Shown: positions 9,421 through 17,813, numbered from the stretch's first letter. The stretch is 20,545 bases of DNA from Penium margaritaceum (GCA_023375785.1 SZWC01023080.1:20604-41148), one strand, 5' to 3'. Notes: generated by a model not told the origin, from the letters alone. Numbers and translations: made by a program.

Positions 9421-10065
9421 TGTTGTGATTTGTGATGTTCCTGTCCACCTGTACACTTTAGTGTGACCACTCGGGTCGTGTCCATACTCGTGCAGATCCC
9501 TGATGCGGACCCTGGTGGTACCGGTGTGTCATCTGGTGGCAGATTACCAGCTTGGAGCTGACCGATGACCGTTCCAGAGCTCTGGACGCTACCCGGGACC
9601 TACTGCAGTTTTTTCTGCAGCACGCATGAGCTTCTCGGTGGACTGGTCGTGGGCCGGATTTTCATGTTTTGCATGGTTTGTCCACCGTTTGATGCTGGAT
9701 GCATGCATGCCACCATTTGTAGTGTTTGCCTTGTGATTCTGCACGTCTAGGTTCAGACGGTGCAGTGTTCTGACATGTCTGCGCATAGTTACGGCCAAAA
9801 CAGTTGTTTTGGGCCGGTTTTAGGTCAGATCTTGCACTGCCGCGTGCCACACCCGTCGTGCGCCGCGGCAGGTACTTATGCCATGGATCTGTCATTTGTC
9901 ATTTCTCTCTGCAAATGATATTGAAGCATTATGACACTTTGCCTTCTGTCACCTAGCGAGACCCTTGCCGTTGTGTACATGGCTTGTAACTGTCGTCACT
10001 GTCTGACCAGGCACTGACGCCTAGTCGGTGGCTGTGTCGTTAGGAAGCTTCCATGCATCTTCTCA
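9421..10065 (+). repeat. Element C 5' LTR (645 bp)
   Basis: Starts TGTTGTGATT, ends TCTTCTCA and is followed at once by the PBS. It matches 15891-16535 over its full length with substitutions and few indels; by eye about one position in ten differs. It contains an imperfect hairpin at 9793-9815 (GGCCAAAACA paired with TGTTTTGGGCC, one bulged G) that is also present in the other 645-bp LTRs. Confidence 0.96.
9873..9880 (+). promoter_or_regulatory. Degenerate TATA-like box of LTR C (5')
   Basis: TACTTATG stands where LTR B has TATTTATG. The 3' LTR of C has the same TACTTATG at 16342-16349, so the change predates or accompanied the insertion of this copy. Confidence 0.35.
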
Positions 10066-10076
10066 TGGTATCAGAA
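10066..10076 (+). other. Element C primer-binding site (initiator tRNA-Met)
   Basis: TGGTATCAGAA directly follows the LTR. The first ten bases match the complement of plant-type initiator tRNA-Met; the eleventh has changed (G in element B). Confidence 0.9.
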
Positions 10077-10096
10077 CAGTGAGACACTTCTCACTG
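10077..10096 (+). other. PBS-adjacent hairpin of element C (8-bp stem, 4-nt loop)
   Basis: CAGTGAGA, loop CACT, then TCTCACTG form a perfect 8-bp stem that begins exactly 11 nt after the LTR, as in element B. Compared with B, stem pairs 3, 4, 5 and 8 differ on both arms and remain Watson-Crick. Pairs 1, 2, 6 and 7 are unchanged. Confidence 0.8.
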
Positions 10097-10882
10097 AGCT
10101 GCGTAACAGAGATGTAGCAGAGCAGCAGCAGTGAGAGTCACCGCTGTAGCAGATCCACAGAGACCTATCGACGACAGCCGACTGCCTTCGACGTCGCTCA
10201 CCATCCTCACGTGAGACTACATCAGGAGCAGCCGCTAGTGGCGACAGGCGACAGCTGTAGTAGGCTACAGTCGCCAGCAGTTGCCGACATTGGCACATGC
10301 AGCAGCAGCAGCATTGAGCAGTAGCAGCAGCAGTGCAGCAGAGCAGTAGCACAGTAGCAATGTAGCAGCATCGGCAGCAGCAGCGGCGGCAGTAGCACAA
10401 CAGTAGCGGTAGCAACAACGGCGGCAGCAGCAGTGCAGTAGCAACGGCGGCAGGAGCACGCAGCAACGGCAGTAGTGCATAGCTGCCACTGTACACAGCA
10501 ATAGCAGCAACAGCGTGCAGCTGCCACCATAGCTGCGCACGCAGCCGCGCGGCTGCTGCTGCATCTAACTACGCAACAGAAGCCGAGCGGAAGCTCCTGC
10601 GTAGCTTCCTCGCAGCTTTCGCGCGGCTGCTGCAGAGCGACCGCCTGCTCGCGCACTAAAGGGGAGGGTTGAGAAAAAAAGGGAGGAGGGGAGCCGATGT
10701 TAGCATTTTTCCTTGCTGATGTCATCACGTCATGCTGACGTCAGCAACTTCCTGATGACGTCAGCACTTGGTGAAATTCTTGGTCGGAGAGTCAAAAGTT
10801 ACCAGCATTTCAACTCCTTGAGAAATACTGACGTTTTTGTAATTAGACCACATTGACGTCTCGGCCCATAATGAGCGGCGAC
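10097..10882 (+). other. Element C 5' leader (untranslated)
   Basis: The first half is rich in CAG/GCA triplets (10295-10510), interrupted by TAG, so the forward strand is closed in that frame. A G/A-rich stretch lies at 10660-10692. Two TGACGTCA palindromes lie at 10736-10763. The last 120 bp align with leader B. No gene is supported here; long minus-strand openings are a by-product of the triplet composition. Confidence 0.75.
10734..10766. promoter_or_regulatory. Paired TGACGTCA palindromes (bZIP/CRE-type sites)
   Basis: GCTGACGTCAGC (10734-10745) is a perfect 12-bp palindrome. TGACGTCAGCA occurs twice, at 10736-10746 and 10756-10766, exactly 20 bp apart. TGACGTCA is the classic binding core of bZIP factors (TGA/CREB type). 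In element B the matching position keeps only CGTCAGCAC. Use as an enhancer is inferred. Confidence 0.5.
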
Positions 10883-12561
10883 ATGGCTCCGTCCAATGAT
10901 AAGGGAAAAAGGAGACTAGATCCCTCTTCTTCCTCCTCAGGGGTCATGAGCCCACGTTCGCAGGCTACTGAGGACCTAGGGAGCCACCAAGACGAGATGG
11001 TCGCCTACAGCGGGAGCAGGCCGACGCCATCCGTACACTCACCGAGCTTCTTCGGGGTCATTTCACGACCCCACGACAGACCTCTGAGGGGGGGGCCGGT
11101 GTCGCACCCTCTACACAGCAGTGAGCTCGAGCACCGCCACCTCTTGATCCTTGCGATGAGGATCCAGATATGCCAGGCATGGAGGACGACTCCCCCGAGC
11201 GCAAGATTCATGTACTTCAGGAGCGTCTCCGTCAGCTTCAGACGAGCTCTCGGCCCCCACACACATCTCGCTCTCACGAGATTTGATCGTCGCCTGACCT
11301 TCACCCCAGCGACTTCCCTCTTCCCGGTATCTTTCCCATCCTTCGTCCTTCCCAACCTGTGGTTTCTCTCCCTACGGAGCGGCAACCCAATGACTTCAAC
11401 ACACTGTCCCCACGGTATGTCAGCGAGGACAGTTTTGACGGCTGGGAGATCCTCTTCCAGGTTTGGGCCACTTCAGAGGGTGTGTGGCCCTACTACCACA
11501 GCCCGTATCAGACTACGGACCGAGCACAGGTGTTGACAACGGCTAGGGCGATACGCGAACTTCTCTATGCCATGCCGCGCGAGACCGTCGACAACTTCCG
11601 CTCGTTCCTTGGCGAGGCAGGCACAGGCACTGTCATTGATCAACGTGGGGGCTGGGACCTTGCATTATCCCTGCTTGCTGCAGAGACGCATGCCACCAGC
11701 GCCACACTCATTCATGCCATTCACTCCCTTCGTCAGGGGCCTGTCAAGCTTCCAACCGACTACTGGCGACGCGCCATGCGCATCCACATGCGCCTTGGGA
11801 CCTCAGGAGATACACAGTTGTGGACGCTTCGCAAGGTCATGCTCGGAGTTTGCCTTGAGCACACAGACATCTTCATGAGGTAAAGCGACGTAGCGCTCGA
11901 GCCTTTTTTGGCCTCACTGCTTCTTCTTTCGTGGGCATGCCACCTCTTCCTCTAGGTGACTTCCGCCCGTGAGATAGCCGTGGCTCATCAGGAGACCCCC
12001 CTTGCTACAGCAGTCGTCGCATCACCACTGACGCCCCTCGTACAGACTCCTTCTCCATCCTCTACCACGTCCTCCTCTTCCCCTTCCACCCCAATTACAT
12101 TGACTCAGACACAGGGTGTTGCGGCAGTAGTACAGGGGAAGAAGGGATGACGAAGTTGTTGCTCGGGCGAGCAACGGTCAAAGCAGCAACCGTCATCGGG
12201 TAGTAGTAGTAGACGCTCTGTTTACTGCTACAATAGTGGAGGCGCTCATCGCTACACCGAGTGCCAGCAGCCGCTCGACTGGGCGCGGATTACTCGCGGG
12301 CTTCAGGCTGCACACGCACTACGATCTACGTCGAGCACCACATCCTCCGGGCGCGCGGCGACCATGACCGCAGCAGTTCCCGCTTCACCACCGGTGACCA
12401 TCGGCGACAAAGACACACGTGACCGCACCATCGCCGAGCTTCGACACCTTGTGGCGCTTTGCTTTCAGAGAGGTGCGAGTGTGTTGTCACAACCGGGTGG
12501 TTCACAGACTGTCTGTCCGTCTGTTCTTGTGGCTCGGGATGACTCGTGTGGGGGGGCATAG
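10883..12561 (+). pseudogene. Element C gag with capsid and nucleocapsid, broken frame
   Basis: The start at 10883 aligns with the gag start of element B (ATGG followed by a basic stretch and DPSSSSSGVMSPRSQ); the ATG at 10871 upstream has no match in B. The frame changes near 11000 and again before 11155, after which one frame runs on. The capsid part (about 11420-11880) is rich in Trp (GWEILFQVWATSEGVWPYY) and ends ...CLEHTDIFMR before TAA at 11881-11883. Further stops are TAG 11953-11955, TGA 12148-12150 and TAG 12559-12561. The zinc knuckle at 12226-12264 reads CYNSGGAHRYTEC: its second Cys is now Ser (AGT). A Ser/Thr-rich stretch and GKKG precede it, as in B. Confidence 0.82.
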
Positions 12562-13147
12562 TCGGCATGTGATGATGATGGGCCTGACTGTACAAATTGA
12601 ATTCATGAGTCTCACCTTTGTGCCCCTCGTCATTCCTCCCCACCTGCTGCCCAGCGTCCGTATGAGGCCGAGTGTTCCATTGCCCGTTGTACAGTGACGT
12701 CCTCCAGTTGTGATTCTGGTGGCACTTGGATCATTGATTCCTGTGCCACTCATCACATGAACTGTCGTTGTAGTGATTTCGTTGTTCTCGGCCCTGTTGC
12801 GTCTGTTCGTTCCGTCCGCACAGGCTCTGGTCAGTCCTTTCCAGTTCAGGGCATTGGGGTTGTGTGTTTTGATGGCCCGTCTGGCCCCCCTGCATCTTTC
12901 CGAGGTGCTGTTTGTGCCTGACCTTTAGCTCAGTTTGCAATCTGTACGTGCTTGCACACTAATGAGACTCTCTGTGGAGCACACTGCATAGTCTACGACT
13001 GTGACTGCTATTGACACTCGTAGCGTTGTTCTTCGTGCCTGTGTTGTGGATGACATGTATCGTGTCTCTTGGACTTTTGATCTTTGCTCCCCCTCCCCTT
13101 CAGCTTGTTTTTTTTTCACTGGTGTTTTGTCTCCAGAGCACAAGTGA
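12562..13147 (+). pseudogene. Element C protease and pre-integrase region
   Basis: GGTWIIDSCATHHM carries the protease site with Asp at 12736-12738. The Gly of DSG is now Cys (12742-12744), which should damage the enzyme. The sequence goes on through FVVLGPVASVRSV and FDGPSGP, then shifts frame near 12890 and continues as LFVPDL in another frame. Stops include TGA within TNxIHE near 12589, TAG in the shifted frame near 12925, and TGA just before LLHYRLCHVG near 13147. The order and neighbours match B. Confidence 0.85.
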
Positions 13148-13573
13148 TTGCTTCATTACCGTCTGTGTCATGTAGGCTCGGACACTATGTCGAAGCTCAT
13201 TCGGACACAGCTGGCCTTTGGTCTTGACTCGGCTTCTTTCGAGAAGCCGTCCAAGACCGACCGTCTCTTCTGCGCTCAGGGTAAGATGCACCATTGCACC
13301 TATCCTGACTCCCGTTCTCGGGCACTTCACCCTCTCGAATTAGTCCATTTGGATCTTCTTGGTCCTCTTCCTGTCGAGTCTCTGTGCAATTGGGGTTGAT
13401 ACGCCCTGACCCTGACTGATGACTTCACCCGGATGCGGTGGGTCTACAACCTGCACTAGAAGAGTGACGCCGCTCTCCCGGTTTGCCTCTTGCTAGTGAT
13501 GGCTGAGCGTCAGTCCCGCCACACACTGCACACCTTCAGCTCGGTTCGCAGCGGCGAGCACCTCTCGCCAGGC
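13148..13573 (+). pseudogene. Element C integrase remnant, core deleted
   Basis: The zinc-binding region is present (LLHYRLCHVG... RLFCAQGK), though the first Cys of C-x2-C is now Arg. The core begins with HLDLLGPLP and TDDFTRMRWVY. A TGA at 13397-13399 stands where element B has CGA, and a TAG at 13457-13459 where element A has CAG. The second catalytic Asp is lost (FSSVRSGEH against FRSDRGGEY in A). After about 13570 the sequence jumps into the linker, so some 0.6 kb, including the catalytic Glu, is missing. No integrase activity is possible. Confidence 0.88.
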
Positions 13574-15786
13574 TGATGTGTCTGTTCAAGCTCCCTCCAC
13601 TTCGCGGTCTCCGGATCTTGATGACCCAGTGATCATTGCTGTCGGCCCAGACACCTCTCACGCACCGCTGGCTTCTACCTCTGATCCCTCACACCCCACA
13701 GGTACCCATGATCTTGTACCTGTGCGTACTCCTGTGACCGTACCTGTGTCCACTGGCACTCCTGCCTCTATGCGTGGCCTTGCCTCACCTGCTCCGATTG
13801 TCACACCGAGTCCCGTGTCTCCCACACACGCATCTCCTTGCACGGCATCACAAGCTCCCTTGCCTTAGCCCTTCCAAGCTGTGATTGTGCCTGTTTCTAC
13901 GCCTGAGGTGCGCCCCTAGTGCCCAGGTTACTCCCGTGAGCCTGGCGGTCGTCTTCGACCATTGGACTCCGGAGCTCAGCGAGTGTATGGTCCCGCACCT
14001 AGGCACTCATAGCATCGCGAGTGGTGATCCCGGCAAAAAGGCCCTAGGCCTAAGTGTCCGCACTGAGCACACAGAGGTACATCAAGCGTGCCCCGTAGGA
14101 CACGACCTCATCACTCGCGAGTTTTATATCGCTTGTGATGCAGCAGCAGATCTTGTTGTCATCAAACCTAGCATTGAGGCATGCGCTCTTGCCACGCAGA
14201 GCTCTCCCTCTATGGCGCCTGACTCGGGCACACTGAGGGAAGCTCTCTCATCACAGGATGTTGACGCTTGGCGTGCTACTTACGAGGATGAGCTTTGTGC
14301 CATCCGAGAGCACGCAGTTCACGAGCTAGTTGACCTTCCATTTGGGAGGAAGGCTATTTGGATCAAGTGGGCCTTTCGCAAGAAAGTGAAGCCGGATGGC
14401 TCACTCGAACGCCACAAGGCTTGCTTGGTCATCAAGGGGTACTCTCAGATTAAGGGCGTCGATTGCACTGACACCTTTGCCCCTGTCGGCTGCATGACCT
14501 CAGCTCAAGCTCTATTCGTTGTAGTGGCTCAGCATGACTGGGAACTGCACCAGATGGATGTGAGCAATGCGTTCCTCCTTGGTTCTCTAGATGAGGAGAT
14601 TTACGTGGCTCAGCCACCTGGCTTTGAGGATGGTGACAAGGTCTAGTGCTTGCGCAAGTCCTTGTACGGCCTCAGGCAGTCTCCTCGGTGTTGGAATCAG
14701 GTTATCACTGGCACCTTAACTCGTGCAAGATATGTACAGAGCGAGGCAGATCCCTCTCTCTTCATCCGATGGATGCACGAGGGGTTCACCTCCATCCTGG
14801 TCTATGTAGACGACAATCTGATTGCTTCTCCTTCACTGGAGGCCGTGAAGGAGGCCAAGGTTGTCCTCCAGACTGCCTACAGGATGATGGACCTTGGTCT
14901 TGGAGCGGTGTTTTTTGGCATGGAGATCGTGCGAGACCGCAGACGTCATACTCTACTATTGCATCAGGCCTGATACGCAAGTGTTGTGGGGGAGCACTTC
15001 AGCGACCTCCTCCGCGTAGTGCCCATGGCTTCCACACCTCTCACGCATGACGGACAGGATGCCTTGAAGGTGGACAATCTCACACAGCTGGGGGAGATAG
15101 TGGATGTGACATTGTACCTCCGTCTTATCGGATCTCTGATGTACCTGGCCACTACCACACGTCCTGACATCGCCTTTGTCGTCAACCTCCTTGCCGAATT
15201 TTCCCAGGCTCCACGCGCTAGAGCCCTTCATGCGACTATGTGAGTGGTGCGGTACATGGTATCCACACCGTACCTCGGACTGTGCTTTTTCCGGCAGTGT
15301 TCGGTGGTCCTTGACGGCTACACTCACAGCGACTGGGCCTGGAGCCTTGATGGACGGAGTCACACCGGTTACGTGTTCCTGCTCGGTGGTACCGTTGTGT
15401 CCTGGCGTAGTGGGACGGGGGGCTGCATTGCACGTAACTCATCGGAGGCAGAGTATGCTGCTCTGGGTCCAGGGGCTGCTGAGGCGGTATGGCTGTAGCG
15501 CCTGCTCCTTGAACTGGGTCAGTCAGTACCTGCCATTGTGCTTCGTTGCGACAACCAGAGTACTCTTGCCATTGCAGAGAACTCTCGTGTCTTTCATGCT
15601 TGCGTGAAGCACATTGTGATTGAGCATCACTTTGTGCATGATTTTGTGGAGGGACACGTGATCTCTGTCATTTGGGTTGGCACTCACATGCAACGTGCTG
15701 ACTTCTTGACGAAGGCACTAGCACGTGGAAAGTTCCTGGTGGCCATTCGTTCTATTCGGCTTCGCCCCTTGCCTGAGAGTGGTTGA
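13574..15786 (+). pseudogene. Element C linker, reverse transcriptase and RNase H
   Basis: A Pro/Thr/Ser-rich linker is read in one frame to 13868, then a frameshift leads into one frame (codons starting 1 mod 3) to the end. RT shows GRKAIWIKWAFRKKVKPDGS, HQMDVSNAFLLG and catalytic YVDD at 14803-14814. RNase H shows THSDWAW, SSEAEYAALG, CDNQSTLAIAEN and VKHIVIEHHFVHDFV. Stops: TAG 14644-14646 (Trp TGG in B), TGA 14971-14973 (Arg in A and B), TGA 15241-15243 (Arg position) and TAG 15496-15498. The final TGA at 15784-15786 is probably the genuine end of the polyprotein. RT catalytic residues are intact despite the stops. Confidence 0.9.
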
Positions 15787-15881
15787 GTGTGGGTTGTGCC
15801 TGTGTCCGTGTCACATCTGTCATTGCACTTGTTGTACTCGTCCCAGTGCTACACGTGTATGGACATGTGTACCATCGGGTC

Positions 15882-15890
15882 ATGGGGGAG
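15882..15890 (+). other. Element C polypurine tract
   Basis: ATGGGGGAG sits directly before the 3' LTR, identical to the tract of element A, with GGTC just upstream in both. It would prime plus-strand synthesis. Confidence 0.85.
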
Positions 15891-16535
15891 TGTTGTGATT
15901 TGTGACGTTCCTGTCCACCTGTATAGTTTACTGTGACCATTCGGCCGTGTCCATACTCGTACAAATCCCTGATGCGGACCGTGTTGGTACCCGTGCGTCA
16001 TCTGGTGGCGGACTACGAGCTTGGAGCTGACCGATGACCGTTCCAGAGCTCTGGACGCTACCCGGAACCTCCTGCAGTTTTTCTACAGCACGCAAGAGCT
16101 TATCGGTGGACTGGCCGTGGGCCCAATTTGCATGTTTTTGCATTATCTGTCCACCGTTTGATGCTGGATGAATGCATGTGACCACTCGTAGCGTCCGGCT
16201 TGTGATCTTGCATGTCTAGGTTCAGACGGCGTAGCGTTCTGACATGTTTACATAGAGTTACGGCCAAAACAGTGGTTTTGGGCCGGTTTTAGGACAGATC
16301 TTGCACTGCCGCGTGCAACACCCGTCGTGCGCCGCTGCAGGTACTTATGCCATGGACCTGTCACTTGTCATTTGTCTCTGCAAACGCTATTGAAGCATTT
16401 TGACACTTTGCCTTGTGTCTCCTAGCCAGACCCTTGCCGTTTGTGTGCACAACTTGTGACTGTCGTCACCGTCTGACCAGGCACTGACGCCTAGTCGGCG
16501 GCTGTGTTGCTAGGAACCTTCCACGCATCTTCTCA
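15891..16535 (+). repeat. Element C 3' LTR (645 bp)
   Basis: Pairs with 9421-10065: same length, same TGTTGTGATTTGTGA start and GCATCTTCTCA end. The many differences between the pair, often C/T or G/A, indicate an old insertion. After 16535 the sequence is unrelated to the PBS region, which fixes the end. Confidence 0.96.
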
Positions 16536-17153
16536 GCCTCAACTTACCAAGCTTGGCTAGCCGGAGATGCTATCATTGGTTCCTGTGGTTTGGGGTTTGT
16601 TGGTTTGCCAGTTTCTGTGGCTTCCACCTGTCACGAGCGACGACCATGGTGATTTTTGGTTTTTGCGCATCCTCATTGTGCTCTGTTGTGTCCTCCTGGC
16701 TTGTGTACATCGGCGTGCAGATGACTGACGACGAGATTCCACGCTGCTGGAGTGTCGTCCGGTGGAGCCGACGCACGCTGAAGCCTACTCGCAGTTTGCT
16801 GGAGCCACCTCTCCACGGCGACGTGCTCATGTACATCGGTAGGCCACCTCGGGGGTTGGGCCGCCGGCAGTCACTGCCACCGCAGATGCTTTCAGCATGC
16901 GTCAAGCGCTGGACTTGACTGTATCGTTGCGTCTGTAGTATCATGCTCTGTCTAGGGTCCATGCCTTGTGTTGCGTGGCACTATTGGCATCATGGACAAT
17001 CGTAGGCACTGCCTGGGTTCAGGCAGCCATAACTCTTTGCTACTATTTTTCTAGCTGATTCTGACTACACGTCTGCGTTCGCAACGTCGGTATTTGGCAT
17101 GGTCCAGTTTTCAGGCAAAACGGACGACGCCCTGGTTTTGGGCTGTCGGCCGA

Positions 17154-17184
17154 CTGGCAGGGCTCACCGAGAAAACCCTGCCAG
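17154..17184. repeat. Inverted repeat, 9-bp arms
   Basis: CTGGCAGGG and CCCTGCCAG are perfect complements separated by 13 nt. It is the first of three consecutive stem-loops. Confidence 0.75.
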
Positions 17185-17185
17185 C

Positions 17186-17213
17186 CAGAAAATAGGTCTA
17201 GGTCTATTTTCTG
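17186..17213. repeat. Inverted repeat, 10-bp arms
   Basis: CAGAAAATAG and CTATTTTCTG are perfect complements with an 8-nt loop. A diverged copy of the left arm and loop recurs at 17385-17400, just before the hAT end. Confidence 0.75.
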
Positions 17214-17227
17214 AATCGCTGGTTAGC

Positions 17228-17292
17228 TGAGTAACAAGCTCTACAGAGCTGGGGGGGAGCTAGAACCTGGAGGGGTCTCCCATTGTTACTCA
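17228..17292. repeat. Inverted repeat, 10-bp arms around 45 bp
   Basis: TGAGTAACAA and TTGTTACTCA enclose a G-rich stretch and a smaller AGCTCT/AGAGCT hairpin. Origin and role unknown. Confidence 0.7.
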
Positions 17293-17394
17293 TTCTTCAT
17301 TCCTAATAAGTCACTTTCAGTTTTCAGCTGCTTTCTGGCGCTAACACTGGCGCGCACGTTTCTAAGTAACAAACCCAGAGCTTCCAGAAATAGA

Positions 17395-17402
17395 CTCTAG
17401 AG
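17395..17402. other. Candidate 8-bp hAT target-site duplication (left copy)
   Basis: CTCTAGAG abuts the CAGTGTTG terminus. It has the T at position 2, A at position 7 and central TA favoured by hAT targets. The right copy is outside the window, so this is a prediction. Confidence 0.55.
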
Positions 17403-17475
17403 CAGTGTTGACTTCGACTTCCGACTTGCCGGGGTCAAGTCGGAGTCGCCAAGTCGAACCACATCGATGTGGAAA
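17403..17475. repeat. hAT left terminus with CGACTT subterminal repeats and palindromes
   Basis: CGACTT or its complement AAGTCG occurs four times between 17415 and 17457, and a related GACTT lies just before them. CCGACTTG (17421-17428) pairs with CAAGTCGG (17436-17443). CCACATCGATGTGG at 17459-17472 is a perfect 14-bp palindrome. hAT transposases bind short subterminal repeats of this kind, so these are likely binding sites. Confidence 0.6.
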
Positions 17476-17514
17476 TCGACTCGACGTGGCACTGTGCGCG
17501 CACCAGAAAATTCC

Positions 17515-17526
17515 AAAAAAAAAAAA
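17515..17526 (+). repeat. A12 homopolymer
   Basis: Twelve consecutive A in the untranslated 5' part of the hAT element. Confidence 0.9.
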
Positions 17527-17663
17527 CCCGAGACAAGGACCATGTTCGGGTCCCTGTCAAGCCCACACTCGACAAAAACATCGGGCCTTTCTCAGTGTGC
17601 GGCGCCGAAAGGAGGATTGCCCATGCAGGTGGCAACATACCACCCGCTGGCGTCTCCACATCC

Positions 17664-17702
17664 GATTGGTCTATGTGCTGGCGGCCAGCACATAGACCAA
17701 TC
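17664..17702. repeat. 39-bp near-palindrome, 18-bp perfect arms
   Basis: GATTGGTCTATGTGCTGG is followed by CGG and then its exact complement. This is the strongest hairpin in the window. It lies in the presumed 5' untranslated region of the transposase. Perfect arms in an otherwise decayed element suggest recent origin or selection. Confidence 0.85.
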
Positions 17703-17768
17703 ATGCAATATGCAGTGGTACTCGAGGCTGCCAGCACATCAGTGCAATGCTCCTGGACAGCACCCTAT

Positions 17769-17813
17769 CCAATGAACCTAGCCCCCCCCCCCCCCCCCCC
17801 CTCTCCAATGAAC
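17769..17813 (+). repeat. C20 tract flanked by 9-bp direct repeats
   Basis: CCAATGAAC occurs at 17769-17777 and 17805-17813, with 20 consecutive C at 17782-17801 between them. Homopolymer length may be affected by sequencing error. Confidence 0.8.

Larger units (their letters stand above)
9421..16535 (+). mobile_element. Element C: structurally complete Ty1/copia LTR retrotransposon (7115 bp)
   Basis: It has 5' LTR, PBS, leader, gag, protease, integrase remnant, RT, RNase H, polypurine tract and 3' LTR in order on the plus strand. Both LTRs are 645 bp and share the same TG and CA ends. The flanking 5-mers are GCCCA (9416-9420) and GCCTC (16536-16540), only 3 of 5 matching, so the target duplication has decayed or the copy is recombinant. 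Many nonsense codons, at least five frame changes and loss of the integrase core make it non-autonomous. Confidence 0.95.
16536..17402. other. 867-bp region without a recognised gene, with stem-loop cluster
   Basis: This lies between element C and the hAT element. A 121-codon opening at 16553-16918 on the plus strand resembles no family I know, and its codon use gives no support. The right part (17154-17292) holds three consecutive inverted repeats. Short similarities such as CAAAAC...GGTTTTGGGC at 17116-17142 recall the LTR hairpin segment, so a decayed LTR fragment is possible but not shown. Confidence 0.5.

Noticed and set aside
10071..10728. Minus-strand Cys/Leu/Ala-rich reading frames
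   Set aside because: They are read from CAG/GCA triplets of the element C leader and have no domain. The same artefact appears opposite the leader of B (8242-8675, plus strand).
9416..16540. A perfect 5-bp target duplication around element C
   Set aside because: The flanks are GCCCA and GCCTC and match at only three of five positions, so it cannot be claimed as intact.
16553..16918. 121-codon reading frame as a gene
   Set aside because: No recognisable domain, no clear start context, and it sits in repetitive flanking DNA. A frame this long can occur by chance in GC-rich sequence.
17116..17142. A fourth copia LTR in the 16536-17402 region
   Set aside because: Only short segments recall the CCAAAAC...GTTTTGG part of the LTRs, with no TG/CA ends, PBS or polypurine tract in the right order.
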